Assembly: GCA_004554455.1 (NCBI GenBank)
Contig: SFMG01000005.1
Span: forward strand, 1-64,000
Direction of reading: 5' to 3'
DNA length: 64,000 nt
From: Bacteroidales bacterium
GTDB lineage: Bacteria; Bacteroidota; Bacteroidia; Bacteroidales; UBA932
Below, one piece after another: positions 14,464-23,922 of this stretch. The notes beneath the pieces are model-generated. The model saw nothing but the letters and a program-made list of their open reading frames with translations, was not told the origin of the DNA and did not search any database. The position numbers were made by a program, and so were the translations under genes. The number at the start of each line of letters is the position of its first letter. Positions within the stretch are counted from its first letter, which is position 1.

Positions 14464-16788
14464 ATGAAACGAATCAGTATCTTACTCTCTTTGATGACCG
14501 GTTTCATTCTGGCCTGCTCCTGTGTAAGTCAGGAGGACATTGAAAAGCTGCAGAACCAGATTGATCAGCAGAACAGCCGTATCCAAACTTCTATAGCGGA
14601 ACTTGAAAATACCGACAAGGCCTTGAAGGTCTATATTGAAGACCTTACGAAGACGGCTGAGAGTCTTCAGAAGTCTATTTCTCAAACTGATGCGAAGCTT
14701 GAAGCTGCGAAGCAGGAGCTTGACAAGGCCCTGAACGATACAGCTGCAGAAGTGCTGGCTCAACTGACGGCAGCCCGTACGGAACTTCAGAACCAGATTG
14801 ATAAGATTAATGCAACAATTGAGATACTCAAGGCAAGGGATACCGAGTTGGAGGAAAAGATTGAAGACCTCAGAGATTATGTGGACTCTGCATTTGTGAC
14901 AACAGACCAATACAACAGCGTCTTGGAAACAATTTCATCGATACAGCAGACCATAGAGGGACTGAACAAATCAGTGACAGCGGCAGAGACGCGGATTGAG
15001 GAGGTGGCCGCTTCATTGGAACCATTGAAAAATGAGATAATCAGCGAAATTACATCAAGCATCACTGCTGATTATAAAAATGCCATTGCGTCAGCCAAGG
15101 CAGAAACCGAGGCGGCTTATACAAAGGCTATTGCCGATGCGATTGCGGCACTTGAGTCTTCCTTGAAAGCGTGGGTAAACGAGCAGATTTCTGCTATACT
15201 CTCGCGTATCCAATCTGTATCTTATGTACCTCGGTATTCCGATGGAAAAGCAAGTATGTCGTACTACATTGATAATGGCGCTTTCATACCCAGAGTCGGT
15301 TTCTTTGATTTTGAAATCCATCCATCATCAGCGGCGGCAGAACTTGCAAAAATATGGCAATCCTCCATTTCAATGTCTGCCGTTTACACTGTTACGAGAA
15401 CTGCCCCTGAATTCGTTCCCCTCACCATTGAGTCAGTCACCGAGGACAATGGATTCCTTACCGTGACAGTAAGCGGAAGCAATCTCTCCGAAGACTTCTT
15501 TAGTAACAGTTGTTCCGCAAATGCCAGAATGAAAATCTCAGACGGGAACAATGAACTTGCTTCCGACTATATTCAGGTGGTGCCTTGGGCTATACCGATA
15601 AGCAGCATTACTCTTGATAAGAAGTCTGTTTATCTGTCGCCCGAGGAGACTGTAAAGCTCAATACTGCAGTTGACGTTGATCCTGTTTACTTGCCATATC
15701 TTACAATTATTTGGAGCAGCTCAGATCCTTCGGTTGCAACAGTCTCAAACGGTGTGGTCTCAGCCAAGAAGAAAGGCTATGCAACAATCACAGCCGAGAT
15801 AGGTGGCGAGATAGCGACCTGCTTAATTGCTGTTGATGCACCACTGGATCTTTCCGCCGAAGGCACTGCAAACTGCTATCACGTTTCTCGGACGGGACAA
15901 TACAGGTTTAAGGCAGTAAAAGGAAATACAGAAACGACAGTAGGCGATGTGAATACCGTCGAGGTACTCTGGGAGTCATTCGGTACGGACGTTATGCCGA
16001 CTGTGGGTGACCTGATATACACCGTTTCATTCATAGATGGCTATGTGCATTTCTCTACCCCAGAGGCCTTTGCCAATGGTAATGCTGTCATAGCAGTAAA
16101 AGACGCCAATGGAGACATACTCTGGTCCTGGCACATCTGGTGCTCTGAGGAGGGTTGGCAGGAGCATATCTATAACAATAACGCCGGTACTATGATGGAC
16201 CGCAACCTTGGCGCCACCTCTGCCACTCCTGGCGATGTCGGCGCTCTCGGCCTTCTTTATCAGTGGGGCAGGAAGGATCCGTTCCTCGGCAGTTCTTCGA
16301 TAAGTTCCCCCGTTCAGGCGGCATCGACAGGGAACTGGGAAACAAGTTCAACACAGATTACCAATGCATTGGCAATCTCGAATCCGACAACGTTCTTTAC
16401 GGGTTCTTCTAATTACCTTCCGGATGGCAACTGGCAGTCTAAGAAGACCGCATACGACCCTTGTCCTGCCGGTTGGAGGGTTCCTGACGGCGGATCTAAT
16501 GGAATTTGGAAAAGCGCGGGTTTTGCCAATACATCCTTTGACAGTACAAACCGTGGCATTTCCTTCAGTATCAGTACTCCGGAGACCACCTGGTATCCTG
16601 CGTCGGGTTACTTGTACATCGGTGACGGCGTGTTGCACTACAGTGGCAGCTACGGCTATTGTTGGTCCGTTACTCCGTACAGCGACAGCATCACCTACTA
16701 CTTTTATTTCAACATCGGTGGCATTGTCTACCCTACGAGCTACAACCGCCGGTCATACGGCTATCCAGTCCGCTGCCTCAAAGAATAA
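14464..16788 (+). CDS. Surface lipoprotein: coiled-coil stalk, Big_2-like domain and FISUMP C-terminus
   Basis: 774 residues. A lipoprotein signal ends in ILAC with the lipidated cysteine at residue 18. Residues 22-250 are a long Q/E/K/A-rich coiled coil with a DUF4988-like pattern. Around 380-460, ITLDKKSVYLSPEETVKL followed by WSSSDPSVATVSNGVVSAKK is a bacterial Ig-like (Big_2) domain. The C-terminal 200 residues carry MDRNLGAT, LYQWGRKDPF, DPCPAGWRVP and a YPVRCLKE end, typical of the FISUMP paralogous domain. It is likely displayed on the outer membrane; binding target unknown. Its composition is more AT-rich and its codon use less biased than the neighbours, consistent with transfer or accessory status. 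Confidence 0.85.
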   Translation: MKRISILLSLMTGFILACSCVSQEDIEKLQNQIDQQNSRIQTSIAELENTDKALKVYIEDLTKTAESLQKSISQTDAKLEAAKQELDKALNDTAAEVLAQLTAARTELQNQIDKINATIEILKARDTELEEKIEDLRDYVDSAFVTTDQYNSVLETISSIQQTIEGLNKSVTAAETRIEEVAASLEPLKNEIISEITSSITADYKNAIASAKAETEAAYTKAIADAIAALESSLKAWVNEQISAILSRIQSVSYVPRYSDGKASMSYYIDNGAFIPRVGFFDFEIHPSSAAAELAKIWQSSISMSAVYTVTRTAPEFVPLTIESVTEDNGFLTVTVSGSNLSEDFFSNSCSANARMKISDGNNELASDYIQVVPWAIPISSITLDKKSVYLSPEETVKLNTAVDVDPVYLPYLTIIWSSSDPSVATVSNGVVSAKKKGYATITAEIGGEIATCLIAVDAPLDLSAEGTANCYHVSRTGQYRFKAVKGNTETTVGDVNTVEVLWESFGTDVMPTVGDLIYTVSFIDGYVHFSTPEAFANGNAVIAVKDANGDILWSWHIWCSEEGWQEHIYNNNAGTMMDRNLGATSATPGDVGALGLLYQWGRKDPFLGSSSISSPVQAASTGNWETSSTQITNALAISNPTTFFTGSSNYLPDGNWQSKKTAYDPCPAGWRVPDGGSNGIWKSAGFANTSFDSTNRGISFSISTPETTWYPASGYLYIGDGVLHYSGSYGYCWSVTPYSDSITYYFYFNIGGIVYPTSYNRRSYGYPVRCLKE

Positions 16789-16868
16789 ATACTTATAAGC
16801 CCGATCCCTTTGCCGCAAAAATAATTTCAAAAAAAATCCGAGGATGTATTTTTTGTAATATTTTTTTG

Positions 16869-16876
16869 TACTTTTG
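16869..16876 (+). promoter_or_regulatory. Candidate -7 box for the glutamine synthetase leader transcript
   Basis: TACTTTTG matches TAnnTTTG and follows a long T-rich run (16849-16868). A TTTG at 16852-16855 is only 13 bases away, shorter than the usual 19-21. Transcription from here would begin near 16882 and include the leader ORF at 16938. Confidence 0.4.
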
Positions 16877-16937
16877 CGAACGGTACTCCTGAGGAAACCG
16901 GGGAAAATCCCGATTAAAACCAGTGAAAATTCCGCTT

Positions 16938-17051
16938 ATGAAAATGAAATCAATAAATCTCGTGGCAGCAAGTCAGCGCTCCAAGCAGCAGCAGTCCCAG
17001 AATCAGCAGCAGATTCCGGTCGCTTTCTTGTGCCATGCCAGTAGGGTATAA
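16938..17051 (+). CDS. Glutamine-rich leader peptide of the GS/GOGAT operon
   Basis: 37 codons, ATG 16938 to TAA 17051. Eight are glutamine, all CAG: codons 13, 17-19, 21 and 23-25 (QRSKQQQSQNQQQ). It has no signal or domain character. Twenty-nine bases after its stop begins a 14-bp terminator-like hairpin, and 130 bases after the stop is glutamine synthetase. Codon run, terminator and target gene together match an attenuation leader peptide sensing glutaminyl-tRNA supply. CCATGCCAG at 17033-17041 can pair with CTGGCAAGG at 17088-17096 (8 pairs, one mismatch), giving an antiterminator that a ribosome at the stop codon would block. Function is inferred. Confidence 0.7.
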   Translation: MKMKSINLVAASQRSKQQQSQNQQQIPVAFLCHASRV

Positions 17052-17080
17052 GATGAGTTTTTTATAGCGACATACAAGAC

Positions 17081-17113
17081 AAAGGGGCTGGCAAGGAATT
17101 GCCAGCCCCTTTT
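17081..17113 (+). terminator. Attenuator-type terminator hairpin upstream of glutamine synthetase
   Basis: AAAGGGGCTGGCAA (17081-17094) and TTGCCAGCCCCTTT (17099-17112) pair perfectly over 14 bp across a GGAA tetraloop. One further T follows before a C. The hairpin lies between the leader ORF and GSIII on the same strand, with no gene ending just before it other than the leader. It is therefore more likely a conditional terminator than the end of an upstream operon. Confidence 0.75.
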
Positions 17114-17181
17114 CTGAACAGAGGAAGAAGGGTACTTGACACCAGAACAGAGGAAACAACAAACTTAACATATAAGAAATT

Positions 17182-19371
17182 ATGAGTACAAGCAGATTTG
17201 ACCTAGTCAAGGATGCGTTCGCCAAGAAGGCGGCGCCAGTCGATGTTCCTGCCGGGAAAAAACCTTCCGAGTATTACGGAGAACTCGTGTTCGACCGCGA
17301 GAAGATGCACAAGTATCTCGATGCCGAGTCCCTCAGGGGACTGCTTGCGTGCATTGACAACGGGCAGCCGCTCGACCGCAAGACGGCAGACGGCGTAGCT
17401 GCCGGAATGAAGACCTGGGCGCTCGAGCATGGGGTAACCCACGTGACCCACTGGTTCCAGCCACTGACAGAAGGCACAGCCGAGAAACACGATTCGCTGC
17501 TGGAATATGACGGAAAGGGTGGAGTCATAGAACAGTTCGATGGAAAATCCCTCGCCCAGCAGGAGCCGGATGCTTCCTCCTTCCCCAACGGAGGCATAAG
17601 GGCCACCTTCGAGGCCCGTGGCTACACCGCCTGGGATCCAACCTCTCCGGTGTTCATCCAGGACGACACCCTCTGCATTCCAACCGTCTTCATCTCCTAC
17701 ACGGGAGAGGCCCTGGACTACAAGACCCCTCTCAAAAAGGCTCTCAAGGCAGTCAGCGATGCATCGGTGCCTATCTGCCGCCTCTTCGACCCAAAGGTCA
17801 GCAAAGTGTACTCATATCTGGGCTGGGAGCAGGAATACTTCCTCGTGGATGAGGAACTCTATGCCGCCCGTCCTGACCTGATGATTACCGGCAGGACACT
17901 GATGGGACACAACTCCTCCAAGAACCAGCAGCTGGACGACCACTACTTCGGCGCCATCCCAAGCCGTGTGGCCGCATTTATGAGGGATCTCGAGATTGCC
18001 GGACACAAACTCGGCATTCCTATCAAGACCCGCCACAACGAGGTTGCTCCTAACCAGTTCGAGCTGGCCCCTATCTTCGGGGAGGCCAACCTCGCCAATG
18101 ACCAGAACCAGATGGTTATGAACCTGATGAACAGCGTGGCCCGCAAGCACGGCTTCGTGGTCCTGCTGCACGAGAAACCGTTCGATGGCGTGAACGGCTC
18201 AGGCAAGCACAACAACTGGTCGCTGGGCACCGACACGGGCACGCTGCTTATGGCTCCGGGCAAGGACGCTATGGGAAATCTCCAGTTCGTGACTTTCTTC
18301 GTGAACACCCTTGCAGCTGTCCAGAGGCACAACGGCCTGCTCAAGGCCACCATCGCCACAGCCACAAATGCCCATCGTCTGGGCGCCAACGAGGCACCTC
18401 CTGCAATCGTGTCCGCCTTCCTCGGCAAGACGATGACCGATGTGCTGCACAAACTGCTCGAGCTGCCTTCCGACACCCCAATCGAGATTGCGGGCAAGAA
18501 AGGCAAGAGCCTCGGTCTGGTAGAGATTCCGGAGATATTCGTGGACAACACCGACCGTAACCGTACCTCTCCTTTCGCCTTCACCGGCAACCGCTTCGAG
18601 TTCCGCGCCGTCGGTTCCAGCGCCAACTGTGCAGGTGCTATGACCACGCTGAATGCAGCCGTGGCCGAGCAACTGCTCGACTTCAAGGCCGCCCTGGACG
18701 TGGAACTTGCAAAGGGCAAGGCCCTGAACGTGGCAGTGATGGACACCCTCAAACCTATCATCGCCTCCATTATCGACGTGGTTTGCTTCGACGGCAACGG
18801 CTATTCCGACGAATGGAAGGTCGAGGCAAAGCGCAGAGGCCTGAACGTGGAGACCAGCGTCCCTGAGATGATCAAGGAATTCACCCGTCCTGAGTCCATC
18901 GCTATGTTCACCAGGACAGGCGTTTACACCGAGGCCGAACTCAAGGCCCGCAACGAGGTCAAGTGGGAGATTTACAGCAAGAAGGTTCAGATCGAATCCC
19001 GCGTGATGGTCAGGATGGTCACCAACCATATCATTCCGGCAGCCATCAGCTACAAGGAGAAACTTCTTCGCGAGATCAAGCTCAGCAAGGACATCTTCGG
19101 TGACGATTACCTCAGCCAGTGCGCTCCGGAGCTCAGCCTGCTCAAGAAAATCAGCGAGCAGATAAACTCCGCATCTGAGAAGGCCGAGGCGATGAGGCAG
19201 TCCCGAAAGGCGGCCAATGTCATAGAGGACGAATATGAGAAGGCTGTGGCCTATCATCAGATTGCGGAGGACCTCTTTGCCCTGCGCCGTCCCGTTGACA
19301 AGCTTGAGGAACTCGTCGATAACGACGTCTGGCCTCTGCCTAAGTATCGCGAACTGCTCTTTATCAGCTAG
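17182..19371 (+). CDS. glnN: Glutamine synthetase type III
   Basis: 729 residues, the length of GSIII rather than the 470 of GSI. Characteristic motifs are THVTHWFQPLTEGTAEKHD (about 90-108), NGGIRATFEARGYTAWDPTSP, KTRHNEVAPNQFELAP and NRFEFRAVGSSANCAGAMT. It makes glutamine from glutamate, ammonia and ATP in the cytoplasm as a dodecamer. It is the first enzyme of a GS-GOGAT operon (gltB starts 52 bases on) and sits behind the Gln-rich leader and terminator. This suggests control by charged tRNA-Gln rather than by adenylylation, which GSIII lacks. Confidence 0.96.
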   Translation: MSTSRFDLVKDAFAKKAAPVDVPAGKKPSEYYGELVFDREKMHKYLDAESLRGLLACIDNGQPLDRKTADGVAAGMKTWALEHGVTHVTHWFQPLTEGTAEKHDSLLEYDGKGGVIEQFDGKSLAQQEPDASSFPNGGIRATFEARGYTAWDPTSPVFIQDDTLCIPTVFISYTGEALDYKTPLKKALKAVSDASVPICRLFDPKVSKVYSYLGWEQEYFLVDEELYAARPDLMITGRTLMGHNSSKNQQLDDHYFGAIPSRVAAFMRDLEIAGHKLGIPIKTRHNEVAPNQFELAPIFGEANLANDQNQMVMNLMNSVARKHGFVVLLHEKPFDGVNGSGKHNNWSLGTDTGTLLMAPGKDAMGNLQFVTFFVNTLAAVQRHNGLLKATIATATNAHRLGANEAPPAIVSAFLGKTMTDVLHKLLELPSDTPIEIAGKKGKSLGLVEIPEIFVDNTDRNRTSPFAFTGNRFEFRAVGSSANCAGAMTTLNAAVAEQLLDFKAALDVELAKGKALNVAVMDTLKPIIASIIDVVCFDGNGYSDEWKVEAKRRGLNVETSVPEMIKEFTRPESIAMFTRTGVYTEAELKARNEVKWEIYSKKVQIESRVMVRMVTNHIIPAAISYKEKLLREIKLSKDIFGDDYLSQCAPELSLLKKISEQINSASEKAEAMRQSRKAANVIEDEYEKAVAYHQIAEDLFALRRPVDKLEELVDNDVWPLPKYRELLFIS

Positions 19372-19423
19372 TTAATCTTATAAGAAAAAGCTGCCGTCAG
19401 GCAGAATCATTTATTGTAATCAG

Positions 19424-22400
19424 ATGACTGACCAATTGACCGTTCGCCGGGGACTCTATGACCCGGCGAATGAACACGATGCCTGCGGTGTCGGTATGGT
19501 GGTGAACATCCGCGGCAACAAGACCCACGAACTTGTCGAAAATGCCCTCAAGGTACTTGAGAATATGATGCACCGCGGCGCGGAAGGTGCCGACGGAAAG
19601 ACCGGGGACGGAGCCGGCATTATGCTCCAGATTCCTCACGAATTCATACTCCTTCAGGGCGTACCCGTGCCCGAAAAGGGCAGCTACGGTACCGGCCTCG
19701 TATTCCTTCCCAAAGAGGAGGGAAGCCGCAAGGCCATAATAGAGCGCATGAAGGCCGAGATTGAAAGGGAAAGTTGTTCCCTGACGTATATCAGAGACGT
19801 CCCTGTCAATTCCGCTTGCCTCGGAGAGGAGGCTGCCGAGGCCGAACCTTATATAGTGCAGATATTCGTCACCTCCGACGAATTCATCGAAGAGGCGGAG
19901 TTCGAGCGCAAGCTCTACCGCATACGCAAGCATATCGAAAGAAGGGCTGCGGACTGCTATATATGCTCGCTTTCCACACGCAACATTGTGTACAAGGGTA
20001 TGCTTACCAGCCGCCAGCTCAGGGAGTACTATCCCGACCTGAGCAGCCAGTGGCTCACCAGTGGCATGGCCCTCGTGCATTCCCGCTTCTCCACCAACAC
20101 TTTCCCGCGCTGGAGCCTCGCCCAGCCGTTCCGCCTGCTCTGCCACAACGGCGAGATCAACACCATACGCGGAAACCGCAACTGGATGCGTGCCCGTGAG
20201 AGCGTGCTCGGCAGCGGCGCCCTGGGCGACATATCGGATATCACCCCTATAGTCCAGCCGGATATGAGCGATTCCGCCAGTCTGGATAATGTGCTGGAGT
20301 TCCTGATGCTCAGCGGTCTCAGCCTGCCTCAGGCGATGGCGGTGCTGGTGCCGGAGAGCTTCGGCCAGACCAACCCTATCTCAGAGGACCTCAGGGCCTT
20401 CTACGAGTATCATTCCATACTTATGGAACCTTGGGACGGCCCGGCCGCCCTGCTCTTCAGCGACGGACGCTACGTCGGCGGAATGCTCGACCGCAACGGC
20501 CTGCGTCCTGCCAGATATACCATTACCAAACGCAATATGATGGTAGTGGCCAGCGAGGTGGGCGTTATGGATTTCGACCCGTCCGAAGTGGCTTCCAAGG
20601 GCCGCCTCGAACCCGGCAAGATGCTCTTCGTGGACACCCAGGAGGGCAAGGTCTATTACGATGGGGAAATCAAGGCGAAACTGGCCTCCGAGCATCCTTA
20701 CCGCCAGTGGCTCGACACCAACCGCATCCAGCTCGAGGACCTGCGCAGCGGCCGCAAGGTAGAACATTCGGAGGAGGACCCGATACGCAAGGAAACCCTG
20801 TTCGGCTTCACTGCAGAGGATGTGGAGGGCGCTCTCAAGCCTATGTGCGAGAAGGGCATAGAGCCTACCTCGTCAATGGGCAATGACACCCCTCTGGCCG
20901 TGATTTCAGAACGTCCCCAGGTCTTCTTCAACTATTTCCGCCAGCAGTTCGCCCAGGTCACCAACCCGGCCATAGACTCCATCAGGGAATGCAATGTGAT
21001 GTCCCTTTTCGAGTACATAGGCCGTGTGGGAACAGGCATTCTCACCCCAGATGAGGACAACTGCAAGATGATACGTCTGCCGCACCCTATATTGACGAAC
21101 ACGCAGCTGGATATGCTCTGCAACATTCGTTACAAGGGCTTCAATACCATAAAGCTGCCTATGCTCTTCGATATCGCGGAAGGCAAGGCGGCCGCTTCGA
21201 ATCTGCGCCGTGCCCTCGACGAACTCTGCCGCAAGGCCGAACAGTGCGTGGACGACGGTTTCAATTATATAATATTGTCGGACCGCGACGTGGACGCCAC
21301 GCATGCCGCAATCCCGTCGCTGCTGGCAGTCAGCGCAGTGCACCATTACCTCATATCAGTTGGAAAGAGGGTGCAGACGGCGCTTATCGTCGAAAGCGGA
21401 GAGATATTGCAGACTATGCACGTCGCCCTGCTGCTGGGCTACGGTGCGTCCGCAATCAATCCGTATCTGAGCTTCGCAGTCATATCCGAACTCGTCAAGA
21501 AAGGTCGCATACAGCTCAACTACGCCACTGCCAGGACCAATTATATAGAGGCCTTGAAGAAGGGCCTGCTGAAGATTATGGCCAAGATGGGCATATCCAC
21601 CATTCGTTCCTACCGCGGTGCGAAGATTTTCGAGAGCATAGGTCTGAGCGACGAAGTGCTGCAGAAATATTTCGGAACGTCGGGAAGCAGCGTGGGCGGA
21701 GTGGGACTGGAGACCATTGCGCGCGACGCGGTACGCTTCCACGACAAGGCCTGGGCTCCGGACCTGAACAGGGATTTCCTCGAGAATCAGGGTCAGTTCC
21801 ACTATCGCAAGGACGGCATATCCCACGCCTGGAACCCGGAAACCATATCCACCCTGCAGATTGCGACCAGACTTGGCAGCTACAAGAAATACAAGGAGTT
21901 CACTTCCTTTGTGGACAATGCCCCGGAGTCTATCTTCCTCAGGGACTTTCTCGATTTCAAGCGCAATCCTATCAGCATAGACGAGGTCGAGTCCGAGGAT
22001 GAGATAGTGAAGCATTTTGTGGTAAGCGCCATGAGCTTCGGTGCCTTGAGCATAGAGGCGCACGAGGCCATTGCCTTGGCTATGAACAAGTTGGGTACAA
22101 GGTCCAATACCGGTGAAGGTGGCGAGGACAATGCCCGCTACCACAGCAGCGTGGACGGGATTTCTCTCTCCAGCAAGACCAAGCAGGTCGCTTCCGGACG
22201 CTTCGGCGTGACGGCAGAGTACCTGGTGAATGCGGAGGAAATCCAGATCAAGGTCTGCCAGGGCGCCAAGCCGGGCGAGGGAGGTCAGCTCCCGGGCTTC
22301 AAGGTGGACAAGGTGATTGCCAAGACCAGGAATTCCATCCCTGGCATATCTTTGATTTCCCCGCCGCCTCACCACGACATCTATTCCATCGAGGATCTTT

Positions 22401-23920
22401 CCCAGCTGATTTTCGACCTGAAGAACGTGAATCCTAAGGCTGCAATAAGCGTGAAGCTGGTGTCTGAAAGCGGTGTAGGCACTATTTCGGCCGGAGTCGC
22501 CAAGGCCAAGGCCGATATAATCGTAATTTCCGGAGCCGAGGGCGGCACGGGCGCTTCGCCTGCCTCTTCGATGCGTTTTGCAGGCATAAGCCCGGAGATA
22601 GGTCTCGCCGAGGCCCAGCAGACCCTGGTCAAGAATGGCCTGAGGGGCAAGGTGCGCCTGCAGGTGGACGGCCAGCTCAAGAGCGGACGCGACGTGATAC
22701 TGATGGCCCTGCTCGGCGCCGACGAGTTCGGTTTCGGCACCCTGCCGCTTATAGTGCTGGGCTGCGTTATGATGCGCAAGTGCAGTCTCAATACCTGTCC
22801 TACCGGCGTTGCGACCCAGAATCCTGAGCTGCGCAGCCATTTCACCGGCCGCTACGAGTATCTGGTGAACTATTTCCGCTTCCTCGCAAGGGAGGTGCGC
22901 GAGTATCTTGCCGAAATGGGCTTCCGCCGCCTCGAGGACATAATAGGCCACACCGAGCTGCTCAGCGTTCGTCCGTGTGCTCCGGGCAGCAAGGCTTCCA
23001 AACTGGATTTCTCCCGCCTGCTCTTCAAGGAAGGCGATGCCTCGTCGGTGCTCTGCCACAGGGAGCCGGAACTTAACTCCCTGCCGCAAGTACTTGACAA
23101 TGAGATTGTAAAGGCCTGCCAGGCGGCCATAGAGTGGAAGGATGAAGTCAATCTGGACTATGTCATACGCAACACCGACCGCGCCCTCTGCACTATGCTC
23201 AGCGGCCGCATTGCCCAGAAATACGGGGAGGCCGGCCTGCCTGATTCGACCATAAACATAAAGTTCAAGGGCTCGGCGGGCCAGAGTTTCGGCGCCTTCC
23301 TCGTAAAGGGCGTGAACCTGCGTCTGGAAGGGGAGTGCAACGACTATTTCGGCAAGGGCCTGAGTGGCGGACGCATATCCATATTGCCTCCAGTGCGCGC
23401 CACTTTCGCTGCGGAAGAGAATATGATTGCCGGCAATACGGGCCTGTACGGCGCGACTTCCGGCGAACTCTACGTCAACGGTCAGGTCGGCCAGCGTTTC
23501 GCAGTCCGCAACTCGGGTGCTACGGCAGTCGTCGAGGGCGCAGGCGACCATTGTTGTGAATATATGACCGGCGGCCGCATCGTCGTGCTGGGCCGCGTCG
23601 GGCAGAACTTCGCAGCCGGAATGTCGGGCGGAGTGGCATACGTGCTGGACCGCAAGCACGATTTCGACTATTACTGCAATATGGATATGGTCGAAATCAG
23701 CCTGGTCGAGGACGGCCTGGACCGCAAGGAACTGCACGAACTCATACGCCAGCACTATCTCTACACCGGTTCCCATCTCGCCAGGACCATCCTGGACGAC
23801 TGGAACCGCTATGTGGATGACTTCATCAAGGTTATTCCTATCGAATACAAGCACGTGCTCCAGGAGGAGAGACTGCGTGCGCTTCAGGAAAAAGTACAGA
23901 ACATTCAGCTGCAATACTAG
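19424..23920 (+). CDS. gltB: Glutamate synthase large subunit
   Basis: 1498 residues, full length. A 20-residue propeptide precedes the nucleophile C21 (ACGVGMVV) of the class-II glutaminase domain (about 21-430). A central linker and the FMN-binding synthase domain (about 800-1190) follow. The 3Fe-4S cysteines are C1114, C1119 and C1124 in CMMRKCSLNTCPTG. The C-terminal GXGXG beta-helix domain (about 1240-1480) is recognisable from repeated glycine motifs. It transfers the glutamine amide to 2-oxoglutarate. It is followed 2 bases after its stop by gltD. Confidence 0.97.
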   Translation: MTDQLTVRRGLYDPANEHDACGVGMVVNIRGNKTHELVENALKVLENMMHRGAEGADGKTGDGAGIMLQIPHEFILLQGVPVPEKGSYGTGLVFLPKEEGSRKAIIERMKAEIERESCSLTYIRDVPVNSACLGEEAAEAEPYIVQIFVTSDEFIEEAEFERKLYRIRKHIERRAADCYICSLSTRNIVYKGMLTSRQLREYYPDLSSQWLTSGMALVHSRFSTNTFPRWSLAQPFRLLCHNGEINTIRGNRNWMRARESVLGSGALGDISDITPIVQPDMSDSASLDNVLEFLMLSGLSLPQAMAVLVPESFGQTNPISEDLRAFYEYHSILMEPWDGPAALLFSDGRYVGGMLDRNGLRPARYTITKRNMMVVASEVGVMDFDPSEVASKGRLEPGKMLFVDTQEGKVYYDGEIKAKLASEHPYRQWLDTNRIQLEDLRSGRKVEHSEEDPIRKETLFGFTAEDVEGALKPMCEKGIEPTSSMGNDTPLAVISERPQVFFNYFRQQFAQVTNPAIDSIRECNVMSLFEYIGRVGTGILTPDEDNCKMIRLPHPILTNTQLDMLCNIRYKGFNTIKLPMLFDIAEGKAAASNLRRALDELCRKAEQCVDDGFNYIILSDRDVDATHAAIPSLLAVSAVHHYLISVGKRVQTALIVESGEILQTMHVALLLGYGASAINPYLSFAVISELVKKGRIQLNYATARTNYIEALKKGLLKIMAKMGISTIRSYRGAKIFESIGLSDEVLQKYFGTSGSSVGGVGLETIARDAVRFHDKAWAPDLNRDFLENQGQFHYRKDGISHAWNPETISTLQIATRLGSYKKYKEFTSFVDNAPESIFLRDFLDFKRNPISIDEVESEDEIVKHFVVSAMSFGALSIEAHEAIALAMNKLGTRSNTGEGGEDNARYHSSVDGISLSSKTKQVASGRFGVTAEYLVNAEEIQIKVCQGAKPGEGGQLPGFKVDKVIAKTRNSIPGISLISPPPHHDIYSIEDLSQLIFDLKNVNPKAAISVKLVSESGVGTISAGVAKAKADIIVISGAEGGTGASPASSMRFAGISPEIGLAEAQQTLVKNGLRGKVRLQVDGQLKSGRDVILMALLGADEFGFGTLPLIVLGCVMMRKCSLNTCPTGVATQNPELRSHFTGRYEYLVNYFRFLAREVREYLAEMGFRRLEDIIGHTELLSVRPCAPGSKASKLDFSRLLFKEGDASSVLCHREPELNSLPQVLDNEIVKACQAAIEWKDEVNLDYVIRNTDRALCTMLSGRIAQKYGEAGLPDSTINIKFKGSAGQSFGAFLVKGVNLRLEGECNDYFGKGLSGGRISILPPVRATFAAEENMIAGNTGLYGATSGELYVNGQVGQRFAVRNSGATAVVEGAGDHCCEYMTGGRIVVLGRVGQNFAAGMSGGVAYVLDRKHDFDYYCNMDMVEISLVEDGLDRKELHELIRQHYLYTGSHLARTILDDWNRYVDDFIKVIPIEYKHVLQEERLRALQEKVQNIQLQY

Positions 23921-23922
23921 AT

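Larger units (their letters stand above)
16789..17181. other. Leader region of the glutamine synthetase operon
   Basis: The interval contains a -7 box, a Gln-rich leader ORF and a terminator hairpin, all listed separately. About 60 bases lie between the hairpin and the GSIII start. No conventional gene is present. Confidence 0.7.
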
